DNA of 64,000 bases from Brachypterus glaber. Taxonomy: Eukaryota > Arthropoda > Insecta > Coleoptera > Kateretidae. The translations under genes and the position numbers were made by a program. The DNA lies in the NCBI GenBank assembly GCA_958510825.1, contig OY294052.1, positions 9,011,816 to 9,075,815 of the forward strand, given 5' to 3'. This document shows positions 10,683-23,162 of this stretch, one piece after another; the stretch's first letter is position 1, and each line of letters begins with the position of its first letter. The notes under the pieces are model-generated. The model searched no databases. It worked only from the letters and a program-made list of their open reading frames with translations, and was not told where the DNA came from.

Positions 10683-11048
10683 TTACAAAAAAGACTCATA
10701 CGTCTAATTTTTAATCTAGGGTATAGAGATAGCTGCAGGGATATATTTAAAAGTAACAAGTTACTTACTGCTCCCTCCGTTTACATTTTAAAATGTCTAT
10801 GTTACACCAAACAAAATCTGAACCAATTTACTTTTATTGCCGAAAAACATAATTATAATACAAGACATGGATTATTAAAAATACCTGCTCATAAAACAGC
10901 TAAATTTCAGAAGTCGCCCATGTACAATTGTATTAGTTTATACAATGCACTTCCGCCATTCTTACGCAAAATTGATAATTTTAACCTGTTCAAGGTAAGA
11001 ATAAAAAATATTTTAATTGAAAAATGTATTTATAGTTTGGAAGAGTAA
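10683..11048 (+). pseudogene. LINE reverse transcriptase C-terminus nested in family A
   Basis: About 121 codons stay open to TAA 11046-11048. The order is 'KRLIRLIFNLGYRDSCRDIF', 'APSVYILKCL', 'HNYNTRHGLL', then 'SLYNALPPFLRKIDNFNLFK' and a short basic tail. This is the end of a non-LTR ORF2. It is a different LINE lineage from the one at 1-303. The 3' untranslated region runs to about 11405, includes an (ATT)n block (11163-11251), and ends AATAAATATTATTATTAT. The copy is 5' truncated. Confidence 0.8.
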
Positions 11049-11162
11049 TGTAATTTTATTTTGTAATAATTCTGTTCATTTGTAGATATTTATTTATATG
11101 TTTTTTGTTTATATTCTTAATCATTTTAAACTATTTTAATTGTTTTTTTTGTCCTAACTTAT

Positions 11163-11163
11163 T

Positions 11164-11250
<87 letters not shown>

Positions 11251-11251
11251 T
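11163..11251. repeat. (ATT)n microsatellite
   Basis: About 29 trinucleotide units lie within the 3' region of the nested LINE. Confidence 0.95.
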
Positions 11252-11745
11252 TCGTAGTTTTAAGTTTTATTTTTTAGCTTTATTGTATTTTTTTTTTATA
11301 TAACTTGTTATATATATTTTTTTTTTAACTACATATAGGTTATACTTGCATTTATTGACTTACCATATGTACAATGTACCCACATGGTTTAATAAATATT
11401 ATTATTATAATATATAAAAAATATCATATAGTAAAACTGTAAGAGCAACCGTTAAAAAAAATGCAACAGGAAGTAACATTTTGTGCCACCAAAAATGTTA
11501 CTTTTTAAAACGCTATTACTGCTTTAATATAAAATTTAGGTGTTTCAGTAAAGGATATTTTTTTACTTAGTTTTAAATAAAGAATATTACTGAAGCAATA
11601 AAAGTTTATTGGTGCTTTTTTGTTCCCAATTTAATAGGTCTATCTTCGAAGGGCGGTAGCTCCCTTAGGGCTTATTTCCTGACAAATGTTTCCTTGAAGG
11701 TTTTTAAAGTTTTGTGATGTAGAACCATCCCCTTTATTTAATGAC

Positions 11746-12805
11746 AAACGACTGAAAACAACGTGTATTGATCCCTGAAGAATAGCTTATTTCTTTAAAA
11801 CAAGGCTCTTTTAGTTTAGTACACTTATATAGTTTAAGATATGAAGTTTATAGGTAAAGACTTGCCAAGGGCAAAACCAATGTGACGCTAAAATTGTCTC
11901 GAGGCACATTTTCTACCGCTTCATTGAACCTCCAAGTATTTGACAAATGTTTGCTTTAACACAGGGGCGCTCTCAGCCGAGTCTAACTTGAAATTAAATT
12001 GTTAATTTCGAAAAGGGCCCATCTCCGAAAATTAAAATTTTTCAGGAGACCCATAAAACTGAATTTCTGTTGAACCATTTGACTTATTTGAGCAGTTTTT
12101 TTTTCCTAAAGTTACCGATCGCTGTGTATCAAATTGTATCGTTAAAGCCTTTGCTTCTTTAGCAATATATTCCAAATCTATTAAATAAAATGCTAACTCA
12201 CTTCAGCAATCAACTCCCAGCCCACACCCCTGGACCTACAAACTTGAAATTTTGACAGTTTATTCCTTTTATGATGTGAGCACCCACTAAGAAACGATTT
12301 TTAGTAATTCAACCCTTAAGGGGGGTTAAAAAGTTTTTTAACCCGCTATGGCACCGTGTAACCATATGGACACAACCTAATTTAACTAATTATATTTGTT
12401 ATAAACGTTAAAAATGTTGTTTTGGTATAGTCAGTTAAATATTTTAACCCCTAAAGGTCCTGCCTAATTGATTAGCGCAAATGGAAAGCAAATTTTAATT
12501 TGTTTCCTAACATGTTAACAGCTGTTTAGAGTTTGTTGCAACATGTGTTGATTGTTTGATGTTGATCATAACTTTAGTACGTAATAAGGTGAATATTCCA
12601 AGGTAAAAAAAAACTATAAATGTGAATAACTTCTTTAATAAACAATTATTGGTTATGATGTACATATTTATTTCAGATATATAGAGGCCTAACGATATAT
12701 TATGGCATAATGCTGCCAAATAGTCACAACCACAAATATAACTTGTTTTTTAATGTAAAATTTAGTCATAGAACTCGACTTAGATCATAATTAGTCATAT
12801 ACTCG
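11746..12805. other. Unclassified repeat-like DNA
   Basis: No gene seen. The stretch around 12215-12360 (with 'CCCTTAAGGGGGGTTAAAAA') has the look of interspersed repeat DNA. I could not classify it. Confidence 0.4.
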
Positions 12806-12806
12806 G

Positions 12807-13388
12807 CACATTATCTATCTGAGTAACAAATTGGATCAAGGAAGCTATGATTAGTGGTTTAAAAATGACTTTTAGTAATATTTTTGTAGCCCATTGTGCT
12901 TTTGATAATTTTTAACATTTAGGTTAAATTGCTTGTCATTTTACGTCTTACAAATAATAACAAAATCTGTTTAAAAAGTAAAACTTTGTTCAAAATTATA
13001 ATAAAAGTAAGTTTTTATTCATGAAGTGCTATTATAAACTTAAATTTAACATTACCTGAATAAATTTACGGACCAGTATTATTTTAACCAAAAAATTCTC
13101 TGTTATAGTGTTTACTTCAAAAATTTATAGAGCACTGCATTATATTACTTCATTTAAACAAATTTTTTATAGATTGATGCTTTAGTTTTCTTTTTATGCA
13201 CTTTTCTTGTTATTTCTTCTTGCTAAAGCAAATTATTTGGATTTTTTATAAATGTCAAAATAATGTCTTGATTGACAATAAATTTTAAACAAGATGAAAA
13301 CCTTACATAAGGAACTAAATATATTCTGCCAACCAAATAACAAGAAACAAATGACCATCAACTCAGATAGATAATGCTCGGAGTTTAT
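12807..13388. mobile_element. TIR element (family G)
   Basis: The left end ACTCGGCACATTATCTATC and the right end GATAGATAATGCTCGGAGT are inverted copies. Related pieces lie at 31660-31760 and, inverted, at 54107-54315; they share 'GGATCAAGG..GC' and 'AAATGACTTTTAGTGATAT'-like sequence. Non-coding. Confidence 0.6.
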
Positions 13389-13448
13389 ACTCTAATTTGG
13401 TAATTATAGTCCTTATAAAAGTACTAGTGAACTACAGGATTAAAGAGT

Positions 13449-13680
13449 GTGCCCATCTCAGAGACCTCTTGATCTAGAATCTTCATATTTGTTTAAATAG
13501 TTTTTTATCGAAATCAAAAATATCATTCAGGATTTTTTAAGGTGGTAAAAATCGTCATATTTTAGTCGTAGGTTATAAATTAAATTTTTGAAAAGTGCGC
13601 GTATCTCAGAGACCTCTTGATCTAGAAAGAAAAGTTATTGGTGTTAAAATTAGAATATTTGGTACTATAAGAAAATATGC
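13449..13680. repeat. Short tandem duplication, ~148-bp period
   Basis: The phrase CTCAGAGACCTCTTGATCTA occurs at about 13456 and 13605, each within a diverged copy. Confidence 0.6.
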
Positions 13681-14102
13681 TGTTGCGTACCTCGTGTCTG
13701 TTTTTTTTTGTTATAGTGTATCCCATTATATTTCAACCACACATAAATATTCATAAATTTCACTCAGTATTTGAAACTACTACGCAGGAAGTTAAACATA
13801 AATGTTTATGGTGAAGCTAAAACTCATATTATATCATCACCAGACTACATATATGTAAGTCTACTTAAAGTGTTGACGTGGGATGTAATAATCAGTTTGG
13901 GGGTTGAAAAGCTGACTATTTTATGTATGCTGTTACGAGGTTGTAAGACTTCATATAAGAAAGCACAGTCAACAATGCTAAGAAACAAAAAGTAGAACGG
14001 ATTGGTCAAATGAATACGTTGATCCGAGCTCTAGTAATCACTGATTAATTACTATAGGGCGGAGGCGAGGTATTGATTGCAGTGATACCAACGCTTTTTG
14101 TA

Positions 14103-14795
14103 CTGCAGTATAGTATATTCTATAACTAGTATGGAATAGACAATATTCCGCGCGAGCGGAAAGTTTGTCATACGAGCCGGCAGGCGAGTATGACGGTCCT
14201 GCGGGCGCGGAATGACTATTCCATACGTGTTGTAGACTATACTTTTCCTTCGACTGCAAATATGAAACTGTATGGCTTTAAACTACGGACAAGGTTAAAA
14301 ACAACGTTTTTTGTGACTAGACATTGTAAATACAACAAAACACATATTTTTAAATAAAGCAATTAATGTTATTTAATAATTTTATAAAATCAGTACTTAA
14401 AATAGATTTTTATTTAATTTTAGCACATATTTACAAATTATAATGCAAAAATTGAAGGTTATATCAGATTGTTGTGACAGATATCATGTTTAAATATTTC
14501 ACAATAGATGGAGCAGTTTTAATTTTTTGAACTAAATTGATAAAAAACTGGTCAAATATTAAGAAAAACTTTAAATTGCATTAAATTATTCAATATTTCA
14601 TGGTAAAATACATGTGTTTTTATTAATTTTGCTACAGTATTCTTTACTTTTATTAACAAGAGATGTCACTACATGTGCTCATTCTAACACTTGATACGGA
14701 ATATTCATACCATATCTTGAGCTAGAATGAATTCATTCTGTATTTAAAAAGTGTGTGTATTTGCTTACATTCTAAAGCAGTCGTAGAAAAACGTA
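14103..14795. repeat. Family H dispersed repeat, copy 1 (hairpin head)
   Basis: This ~690-bp block recurs in the same orientation at 47466-48172. It begins with a hairpin: ATAACTAGTATGGAATAG ... CTATTCCATACGTG, with core 'CATACGAGCCGGCAGGCGAG'. An AT-rich body ends near 'TCTAAAGCAGTCGTAGAAAA'. The two copies differ by scattered substitutions and small indels. No coding capacity. Confidence 0.85.
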
Positions 14796-15354
14796 TTTCC
14801 GGCTTCTACTTAACTGTTATACTAGAATCAATACCTTGGCGTCGGCCTATATAAAAAGTCTGGAGTTTTTTCGGAGACCACTGTATTCATATGTATTTTG
14901 AGGCGCTGAATCCAAATTTTAAGTCAAAATAGCCCCTTATCAGATTAGTTTTAGAGATAACCTAATTCTAATTCTTTTTGTGTGGCTGTGTTACTAATGA
15001 ATGATTAATAATTTCCAGATTGGTGCAGGGAAAAACTTTGTATTGGCTGGGCTAATCTTACTAAAAGTTTCTTTTTTGAAATGAGGTTTTTAACACCAAG
15101 AATACCATAAACATTGGTTCAAGTTCATAGAAACCGGTAAACAGGGGGAAATTTCATACTAAAATTTAATATACAAACACTACAAATAACATGAAAGCAT
15201 TTTGCATGCCACATATACATCAGTATATTATTTTTTATCTATTTTACGGAGTTTTGGGAAAGTGCAATAAAACAATAAATTTTTATTACTATACAGAGGG
15301 AAACTTAAGAAGTTTTAAAAAATATACACTGTGTTTGCTGTCCTTTAGTACATG
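14796..15354. other. Repeat remnants
   Basis: Near 14880-15000 the sequence 'ATATGTATTTTGAGGCGCTG' and 'GTGTGGCTGTGTTAC' matches the foldback repeat at 32260-32545. The rest is unclassified. Confidence 0.4.
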
Positions 15355-15570
15355 ATAAAGGGGTGATTTTATATCACAAAACATGAAAAACAAGCATAGA
15401 AAAATAGGTCTGAAAACGAAACCTAAGAGAGTTACAACCCTTTAAAATTGTACTAAAAATAAGGTTTTTAATTAATAACTCTGATACCCTTTGAGTTAGA
15501 GTGACGAGGTTTTGCATGTATAGTATTAATAAGGGCGATTAGTTGAAGTTAGTTTATATATTTTTAATCT
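15355..15570. mobile_element. Family A element, left part only
   Basis: 'AAAGGGGTGATTTTATATC' through 'TAGTATTAATAAGGGCGATT' matches the left half of family A. A small right-half piece is found at 16328-16365 (CTTCGAAGGGCCGTAGCTCC). Confidence 0.55.
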
Positions 15571-15801
15571 ATCCAGAGACTAAATGAATTTGATTGCTGC
15601 TGTGCTTTAAATTTGAAGCTTAACCGAGTTACGTTTATCTTCAAATCAAGTTTATCAAAAACATAAAATGGGTTTGATAATATTTAGTAGAAGAAAAATT
15701 TGGGTCACTCCATCCTGCCGCCAAATAGAGTGACCCTATTTTTCTGCGAAATCATCGTGTTTCCGTCAGACGGCAAGAGAAAAATGTCCCGGGATGAAGA
15801 A

Positions 15802-16107
15802 ACTATAGAAGAAGAAGTAAAAGACATGAGCTTCAAATAAAAAACAACAACCCTGCTGGTTTAGTACTTTTTGAGTTAACTGAAAAAAAAAGACAACTTT
15901 CAGGAGAATCGTGATATCTCTTAAACCAGAAGTAATAATATAAAAAACAAAAAAACTATAGAAGAAGAAGTAAAAGACATGAGCTTCAAATAAAAGACAA
16001 CAACTCTGCTGGTTTAGTACTTTTTGAGTTAACTGAAAAAAAAAGGCAACTTTCAGGAGAATCGTGATATCTCTTAAACCAGAAGTAATAATATAAAAAA
16101 CAAAAAA
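15802..16107. repeat. Tandem duplication, 2 x 153 bp
   Basis: The unit starting ACTATAGAAGAAGAAGTAA repeats at 15955 with few differences. Because 153 is a multiple of three, a minus-strand frame (15766-16203) stays open through both copies. The protein is Phe-rich and shows the repeat twice. I see no other reason to call it a gene. GGGTCACTC/GAGTGACCC inverted repeats lie just to the left (15702-15740). Confidence 0.85.
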
Positions 16108-16365
16108 GAAAATATTCATTAAAACTGCAGCAATAAGAGAGACTTTAACAATTTGATAAATATTTGCAGTGGCGTTCCATGTCAGACCTAGAAGATGGGG
16201 CAAAAAACATAGTTGTACATTATTTGTTGCTGTTAATATAGAAATACTTTTTTAAATCATTCTAAACAAAAAACAAAAATAGAGAGTGTTTAAGCTTTAA
16301 AACTAAAGAATCAGTCAAATCCATTAAGCCATCTTCGAAGGGCCGTAGCTCCCTTAGGGCTCAAA

Positions 16366-17540
16366 ATAAGCCATGTTCATAAATTATTTTTGGAAAATAC
16401 ATTATGTTTTCACTTTAAATGCTATCAGTTTTCAGAATAAATTTTTCTTCAGACGGTAAGTTTTCGTAGACATTCCCTAATTTTTTTTGGCTAAAAATCA
16501 TCTTGTTTATGATGGGGTTCAGAAGCGAACTGGATCAAGTACTTATGGACTTGATCCATTTCACTTCTGAAACGAAAAAAACAAAGTTTTAATACTGTGT
16601 GACTTGATTCGTTTTTCTACTCTACTCTACTGAAGTAAACATTTTTTAATATGCCTTTAAAGACGATTAAATTAAAACAGTACGAAATTGGACTTTGAAT
16701 TCTGAACCCCTCATATAAGTGAATCAAATTTATCAAGTATACCGTGCAATTATAAAGTGCAGAACACTTTTTAAATCAAAACTGGCATTAGCGATAAGTA
16801 AAATGCAAGAAAGCTGTGTGCATTTTACTGGACTCCGAGCTGTTGTACCTAGCAATCATATGGGCTTGTCGCGCACAACTCTTACAGAGGCGTGGCTTCA
16901 AACTAAGAGTATTTTCTTTTCAAACTGTTCGGCACTTTATACTAATATAGTTATAGTTATAGTTTATTTCTGCAATGTAATACATAAGCATGGTATGTAT
17001 ATGAACTCACTTTAATTCACTTTAAATTGTATGAGTAAATATTATTATAACAATTAGGTGGTAATTTTACTAAAATTGGACGTGTTGACTTTGAAGTTGT
17101 CTAGCATCTAGTGCCTGCGATGGTCATGTCTTCTGAAGGACAATCTCAACATAGTAGGCAATTAATTCCAAGCTGTTTGTTTAGTATATATTGGCCGCCA
17201 ATGATAACACAGGACCTCAAAAAAATTAAGTGTTTCTCTTGGAAATTCCAGTTAAGGTTTCTGATAAAATAAAATGATCTTTATACTTTAGCATCATGCC
17301 GCAATATTTTCCCAGTCAAATTTATTTGTTCACTTAAATCTATAAAGTAAACCCTGCTTCATTAGTCCTTTTATAAGGACTAAAATTACCAAATTAGTGT
17401 ATATGATTAAATATTATTACCTAAATCGAGATCCATCCTTTATATTTTATATTTTTTAAACAAAAAGTGATATTCCTAGATGTGACCATATGTCAAGATT
17501 AGGCCAATTAAAGAAACATTAAAATTTTGTAATTTATTTT
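16366..17540. other. Unclassified DNA with a perfect hairpin
   Basis: An inverted repeat at about 16527-16570 (TTCAGAAGCGAACTGGATCA ... TGATCCATTTCACTTCTGAA) is the only clear structure. The open frame at 16719-17015 has no recognisable domain. Confidence 0.4.
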
Positions 17541-17544
17541 TTTT

Positions 17545-17870
17545 TATAGTTTCATTTAAAAAAAAAATTGACCCATCATAATTTTTTTGTGGTTGGGGGA
17601 ATTACTTTCATAGTTTGTAGAATTGATCCTAATAAAATAAAAGTATTTTTTTCTGAAAAAGCTACCTTAATTGGAATTTTCTTTCAGCTTTTATCGATTT
17701 TTTTAAAAGTTTAACCACTCATAACTTTTTTGTTTTTGGGGGGATTACTTTCAAAAACAATAGAGATCTTCCCTTAGTAGAACTTGATTTTTTCTGAAAA
17801 TTTCAAGTCTATCGAAATATTTGTTCTTGAATTATCATGTTCACAAAAATCGCACTAGTTTGATATTTTT
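17545..17870 (+). repeat. Family I dispersed repeat, copy 1
   Basis: Contains duplicated pieces with 'CATAACTTTTTTGTTTTTGG' and 'GGATTACTTTCAAAA'. The same sequence is at 63445-63855, where it ends in a (AAT)n tail, so this is likely a LINE or SINE 3' end. Confidence 0.6.
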
Positions 17871-18204
17871 ACATCACACTCGTGTGATATTTATGTATTT
17901 GCCTAATTTTATTTAGATATATACCTCGTAGATTTTACGAATTGTATTGACCTTGTTTTATAAACCTAGTCTAGACAGTCTAGATCTTATAAAAATTACT
18001 TATTTTTAATTTAGTTAACTTACATTACATAAAAAACATCAAAATACACAGTATTTTTCTTATGAAATGTAAAACAGTACAATTTTACTGTCTTGTATGG
18101 CAGCATAACCACAGAAATCTAATTTAATAAGTAAACTCAAGTTTGCATTTATTTAGGAACAGCTATGTATTGTATTAAATATAAAACTAAGAAAACTAAA
18201 TTTT

Positions 18205-18228
18205 ATTCCAGCCCAGAGGGCCATATAC

Positions 18229-18259
<31 letters not shown>

Positions 18260-18470
18260 ACATACAAAATATCTACAAGAAAATTAATAATTAGCCAATA
18301 TACAAAAGTTCAAAAGAGCTACCGTCCCCCCATTAAAACTCTACTCCAGGTATGCCATAGATTGGAACGCCATAGAATGTCACTCCTTAGCAGAGCCACA
18401 ATAAAGAGGTTGGAAGATTTATACAGCCGATCGCGATGAAAATCATATTTCCTGTTTGACATACCTACCT
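18205..18470 (-). pseudogene. LINE C-terminal remnant and 3' end, minus strand
   Basis: On the minus strand, 18300-18465 reads 'RDRLYKSSNLFIVALLRSD', then 'LWRSNLWHTWSRVL'. This resembles the end of the LINE ORF at 55327 ('SSPNVFLKAFVSSDCFW'). The 3' region runs to the plus-strand CAGCCCAGAGGGCCATATAC and an A-rich tract at 18230-18253. Decayed and short. Confidence 0.5.
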
Positions 18471-18584
18471 ATATAAATTTGTATGCTCTTTATAATTATT
18501 TTGAGCTTTGCTTGTCTTAAAAATTAATAAAAAATAGAAATTTTTAAAATAAGAAACTTCATATTTTTTTGCAGATCGTAGGAA

Positions 18585-18722
18585 AAATAGTGTACATAAC
18601 TTGTTGGAAAGTGTATTTCATACACTCGTGGGGTTTCCTTACTCGCCTAGCGGATCATTCGTAAACCTTCCCACTCGCTTGAAATATGTCACTTTCCACA
18701 CTAGTTATGTAATATACTATAG
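18585..18722. repeat. Hairpin element ending in ATAGT.../...ACTAT arms
   Basis: Outer arms 'AATAGTGTACATAACT' and 'AGTTATGTAATATACTAT' enclose inner arms and a core with 'ACTCGCCTAGCGGATC'. It has the same architecture as 14103, 36790, 47466 and 59025. Confidence 0.55.
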
Positions 18723-19595
18723 GATGACGTCAGTATAATTTGACTCCAATTATGTAACTACGTATGCTATAAAATGTAATAGTTGTTGAAGACAGGAATT
18801 TCTATTAGTTGACTTTGGAATTTTAACCCCTTAATATTGACGTAGACTGCACGGGTGATTGGGTGAGACTTCGGATATTTAGCCCAGGGTTTAATTAAGG
18901 TTTACTCCATTTAGCACATTACTCTATAATACGGGAGCTGGCAAAACTTAAATGCTTGTGTGGAGAGAAAATGCATAAATGGCGTAAATGATAGTGAGAA
19001 GAATATCAATCAAGTTTTACATACAGAGAACCTTAAGAGAAAATTTACAACCAAACCAAATTTTCAACACGCATCGTCAATCCACAAGCAGTTTTAGAGG
19101 GCAAATATCATTCTAGTATTTCGGAAATATGTTCAGAAAACCTAAAGGGCATTATTCAAAAAATACATATTTGTAAAGAAAAATGTTCTACTGTAAAGAA
19201 AACCGTGTCTCGTAACTGGAGGCTTAAAACATATTAATGGTATCACGGTTTTGCTTTACTTGTACAGTAGAACGTACTTAACAATGATCCCAGGCAAGAA
19301 CTCAATGATCCCATCCGAGATCTTTAAATGTTGTTGACACTTACAATATCAACAATTATCTCAGCCGAGAACTCAATGCGAGCTTCACATATTTTGGGAT
19401 ACTTTTTCCTAACGGTTTTTTTTTTCGTGACGGTTTCAGCCCTCTACCCCCGTCTTAAACATATTAATGTTAAAAAGATTTAAGTTACAAAGAACAACAA
19501 TATTAAAATATGCAACATAGTCAATGTCAAAACGTGTAGATTAATAAACACTTAAGTTAAAAACTGTATATAAACCAAATAGTCAAATAAATTAC
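18723..19595. other. Unclassified DNA
   Basis: No gene seen. It includes an inverted pair around 19188-19270 (CTGTAAAGAAAACCG ... CGGTTTTGCTTTACTTGTACAG). Confidence 0.4.
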
Positions 19596-19599
19596 ACAG

Positions 19600-20095
19600 A
19601 CCCACAAAAAAAGTTGTCTGTGCTGTGGTTGAGACCCACTCATTCTTATGTATTTTGGGATGCTGAACACAAATCTACCATAAAAAAGGCAGCTCATGCC
19701 CTAATTTTTTCGCTACACTGAGAAAATTGTCTAATATGGTAACAATCTTACATTATTAGTCAGCAATTTTAGTGTAGCAAAAAATTAGCCCATATGACAG
19801 ATTTGTGTTCAGCATCCAAAAATACATAAAGATAGGTGGGTCTCAACCCCAGCACAGACAATTTTTGTCCTTATAAAAACAAATACAAAAAGTTGTCTAT
19901 GCTGGGGTTGAGACCCACCTATTCTTATGTATTTTGGGATGCGGAACACGAGTCTGACATTAAAAAAGCAATTCATGGACTCATTTTTTTGCTACATGAA
20001 GTTTTTTATGACAGATATGTGTTCAGCATTCCACAATACATAAGAATAGGTGGGTCTCTACCCCAGCACATACAACTTTTTTTTGTGAGCCGGTG
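19600..20095. repeat. Two adjacent foldback elements
   Basis: 19600-19860 and 19885-20095 are each palindromic. The arms carry 'GTTGAGACCCAC', 'CTTATGTATTTTGGGATGC' and 'GAACAC', reading inward on one side and outward on the other. Short unique loops lie between the arms. Related arm sequence occurs near 14890 and 32290-32450. Confidence 0.75.
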
Positions 20096-20213
20096 TTATC
20101 ATGCAACTATGATCATTATTTTTTCATCACTTTAAATTTTTTTAAATTATAAAACTAAGGAGGATAGCTAAATAGAGTCTACTTTAAAAAAGACGTAAAA
20201 TTCATCCACTACA

Positions 20214-20634
20214 CTGAAAAAAATGACGTTCTTCGCTCAAAGTAGTCAACACTCCTGGCAGTTATTCTTTTAGCTTAAAAGATGTGTATCTTCAAACAAA
20301 AGCATTTATCTTGTCCCAAGAAAAGTGTCGTTTATGAAATATTTTTAAAATTCTCTTGGACCTGGCGCATTTGAGGCAAAAATCATTTATCTTGTTTTAA
20401 GGTTTAAAAATTAAATAATTTTAAATACTTTGGCACAAGAATTTTTTGAGACAAGACTACTTGCATTTCACACAAGATCAAAGAATTTTAAGTTAAAGAA
20501 TCAGAAAGATCTTGGCAAGTGAATTATATTTTCATATTAAGAGAAGGCGCTTTTGGACGTATTCAAGAATGCGAAGCATTTGGCCTAATTTCATATGCCA
20601 TTACCTCAAAGGATCCTTTTTTTCAGTGTAGAGA
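20214..20634. mobile_element. MITE with CTACACTGAAAAAAA termini
   Basis: CTACACTGAAAAAAATG at the left and TTTTTTTCAGTGTAG at the right are inverted termini. The ~420-bp interior is non-coding. Confidence 0.65.
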
Positions 20635-20639
20635 ATAAC

Positions 20640-23160
20640 TGGTTGCAAATCTCCGGCTATAATATCCACTTTTATTTAGTGAAAATTCTACCACTTGAAT
20701 GTTATTATAATCTCCAAAAATTACGACTTAGAATTGTGTCAACAGTAGATAAACTTGTACACACTAATTATTAATAATTAATTAATACTTGAACTAATTA
20801 AATAAATTAACTGGGTTATTCGAGTGTGTAAACTATAAATCATAAATTTAATACACTACAAAGATTTAGGTTGCTGGTGAAATCGATCTTTTTTGAATCT
20901 TTTTTTTTTGTAGAAAAAATTATATTTTATTGTAGGGCTTTTTTATACATAAAATATATTGTTTCAAGTTTATAAAAAAAAATATTTTTTTCATCAGAAC
21001 TTTTTTCAAAATGGCGGCGTGAACACGATGACTTTTTTTGCTGGCGTATGTGATTTATCAAATCCAGGTAATCTAAAAGCAAAAAACGAAATTGATTCTG
21101 GTTAATCATGTTATGTTACTGGTTATCCTAGGAACTAGAATTATATTTTTTATGAAAAAATAACAAAATGGCGGACTTTAGAAATTTTCAACCTTTTTTT
21201 TTCAACTTTTTAATTGTTTAATTTTTTTAATTGTTTATAAAAAAATTAAATTCTAGTACCTGCGATAGGAACACGTACAAAGAGTAAGCAGGTAAAATTT
21301 GAAGTAGATCAGTTAGTAGATTTTTCAAAATCACCTAATGCTCTTTCGATAAAAACGCGTTAAGGCTTTTCCTCCGAAAATCTTTAAAAATATATCAAAG
21401 ATATTTAAAAAAAAGGGTGTTACACAACATCCAAATAAGTTTTTATATATTTCCAAGAGTATTTTCTAACAGAAAATATAAAAAAATAATTTTTGATTTT
21501 CCGAAAAAAAAAATCACTGCAAACCCCCTTAACCCCAGTGATTAACTTAAGTACTTAAGTATTCAAATTTGATAAAAAAAATATAATAATAGATTAGACC
21601 TATAAAAAATTTGCTATCCTATTAAAATCTTCTTTTTTTTTTTCAATTTCGTTTCAGCTAAAGCTGTCTAATTTTATTCTTTTTCGTTTTTCTTTGAGTC
21701 ACATTCTTTATTTTCTTTTTATTGCTTTAAATGAATTAAAATACCAGATCCATAAATTTAAATTTAAATGAAAAAAATATAGGAATCTGATTATACACAC
21801 ATAAAAATAGTATCTTGATCCAAAAAAATACATTTATTAGGACATATTTAATTTCGTTAAAAAAAAATATTTAATAGGTAAAAATTTTTTCTTTATGAAA
21901 TTTTTAACCGACTTCCAAAAATGAGAAGGTTATCAATTCGACGTGTGGCTTTGTTTTTTTTTATAACTTTAAAACGGATGAACCGATTTGAATGAAACTT
22001 TTTGCAACTTAAAGAGGGCATTCCTGAGGTGGTCCCGTTTCAAGTTGACTTTCGGATAATTCCGGGTAAGCCGGATAATTAACATAAATCTAATAATTTT
22101 AACGTAATTTTACTTAAAAATGGATTAATTTGGTTCTAATATTAACCAAATTTTTAGAGAAATATCGGATAACTCGGATAAGCAGGATAACTTGATTAAG
22201 GGTTCACTCAAATATTACGGCAGGCTAAAACTCTTTTAAATGCTGCTAAACTTGATTCTGTGGACCTGTAATATTAAAATACCAAGAGAAAATTATAAAA
22301 TTTGTGATTATACCATAAGGCGTTATTTAATTAATACTTAACGCTTAAAGTTTAACAAAGATTTACATTAGTATTTTGTTTAAAATAAGGTTGGTTGGAC
22401 TCTTGAGAGCTAAAAAATATAACTAAATTAATTTTTTAGAAAATTATCTTAGTGCGTTATGACGTCAGCAGCTTGTCGAGATGGAAGAACAACTATAATT
22501 TAGCTTAGATGGCGTTACAAATCTACAAGTTCTGTGTCTCTAAATAGTAAAAAATAAAAAAATAAGTCGCTGACAATTTCACAGTAAACAATTTAATAAC
22601 AAAAATAATTTTTACTATTTAATTTAGGGAATGGTGAAATTGGGACCAACTTAGTTTTAATTTTTTACTTTTTAGAGACCTAGGAGTGGGTTCATTTTTG
22701 TTTTGTTAAAAGTTTTTATTTTAAATAAGGTAGTTCTTTTCTTAACATAATATTCTTATTTATTTGCTAATAATTTTGTTTTGTTCCATTAAAATATAAA
22801 ACGATTTGTCAGTTCGCCAAAGAAAAATTATTACTGACTTAAACTAAGGGTCTTTTATTTCTACGAAATCGTTGCGTTAAATTAATTTTGAATTATGTCG
22901 AACTAACATGGGAGTATGTCACAATAGTTGTATGCTGCAAAAAAATATTACTTAAATAAATCTTTTGGGTTTTGGTATTAAAATTTTAATATCTAGTACT
23001 TTAAGAAAACATGTTGTTGCATATATGTCAAAAGTTAACATTCACTTTGCTTAAAATAAATTCATTTGAATTATATATTATTTTTGTCTATGTATTTAGA
23101 AGCGCAAAAATTGAAACATTGTCAAAGGATTTTTATGACCAATAAAACTGACTAAGATAA
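20640..23160. other. AT-rich DNA without recognised genes
   Basis: The stretch 21905-22045 (ACCGACTTCCAAAAATGAGA, then 'AAACGGATGAACCGATTTGA') is an interspersed-repeat type common in insect genomes. Nothing else could be assigned. Confidence 0.45.
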
Positions 23161-23162
23161 AT

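Larger units (their letters stand above)
10430..11745. mobile_element. Family A long-inverted-repeat element split by a LINE
   Basis: The left part (10430-10682) starts AAGGGGATAATTCTACATC. The right part (about 11405-11745) ends with the inverted counterpart GATGTAGAACCATCCCCTTT. Family A internal sequence ('GCAACCGTTA', 'AAGTAACATTTTGTGCCACC') is on the right side. A LINE lies between. The same family is complete at 24240-24975 and 33794-34462. Confidence 0.7.

Noticed and set aside
14038..14259. Minus-strand ORF across the family H head (also 47379-47624)
   Set aside because: It lies on a hairpin. The reading differs between the two copies and shows no conserved protein.
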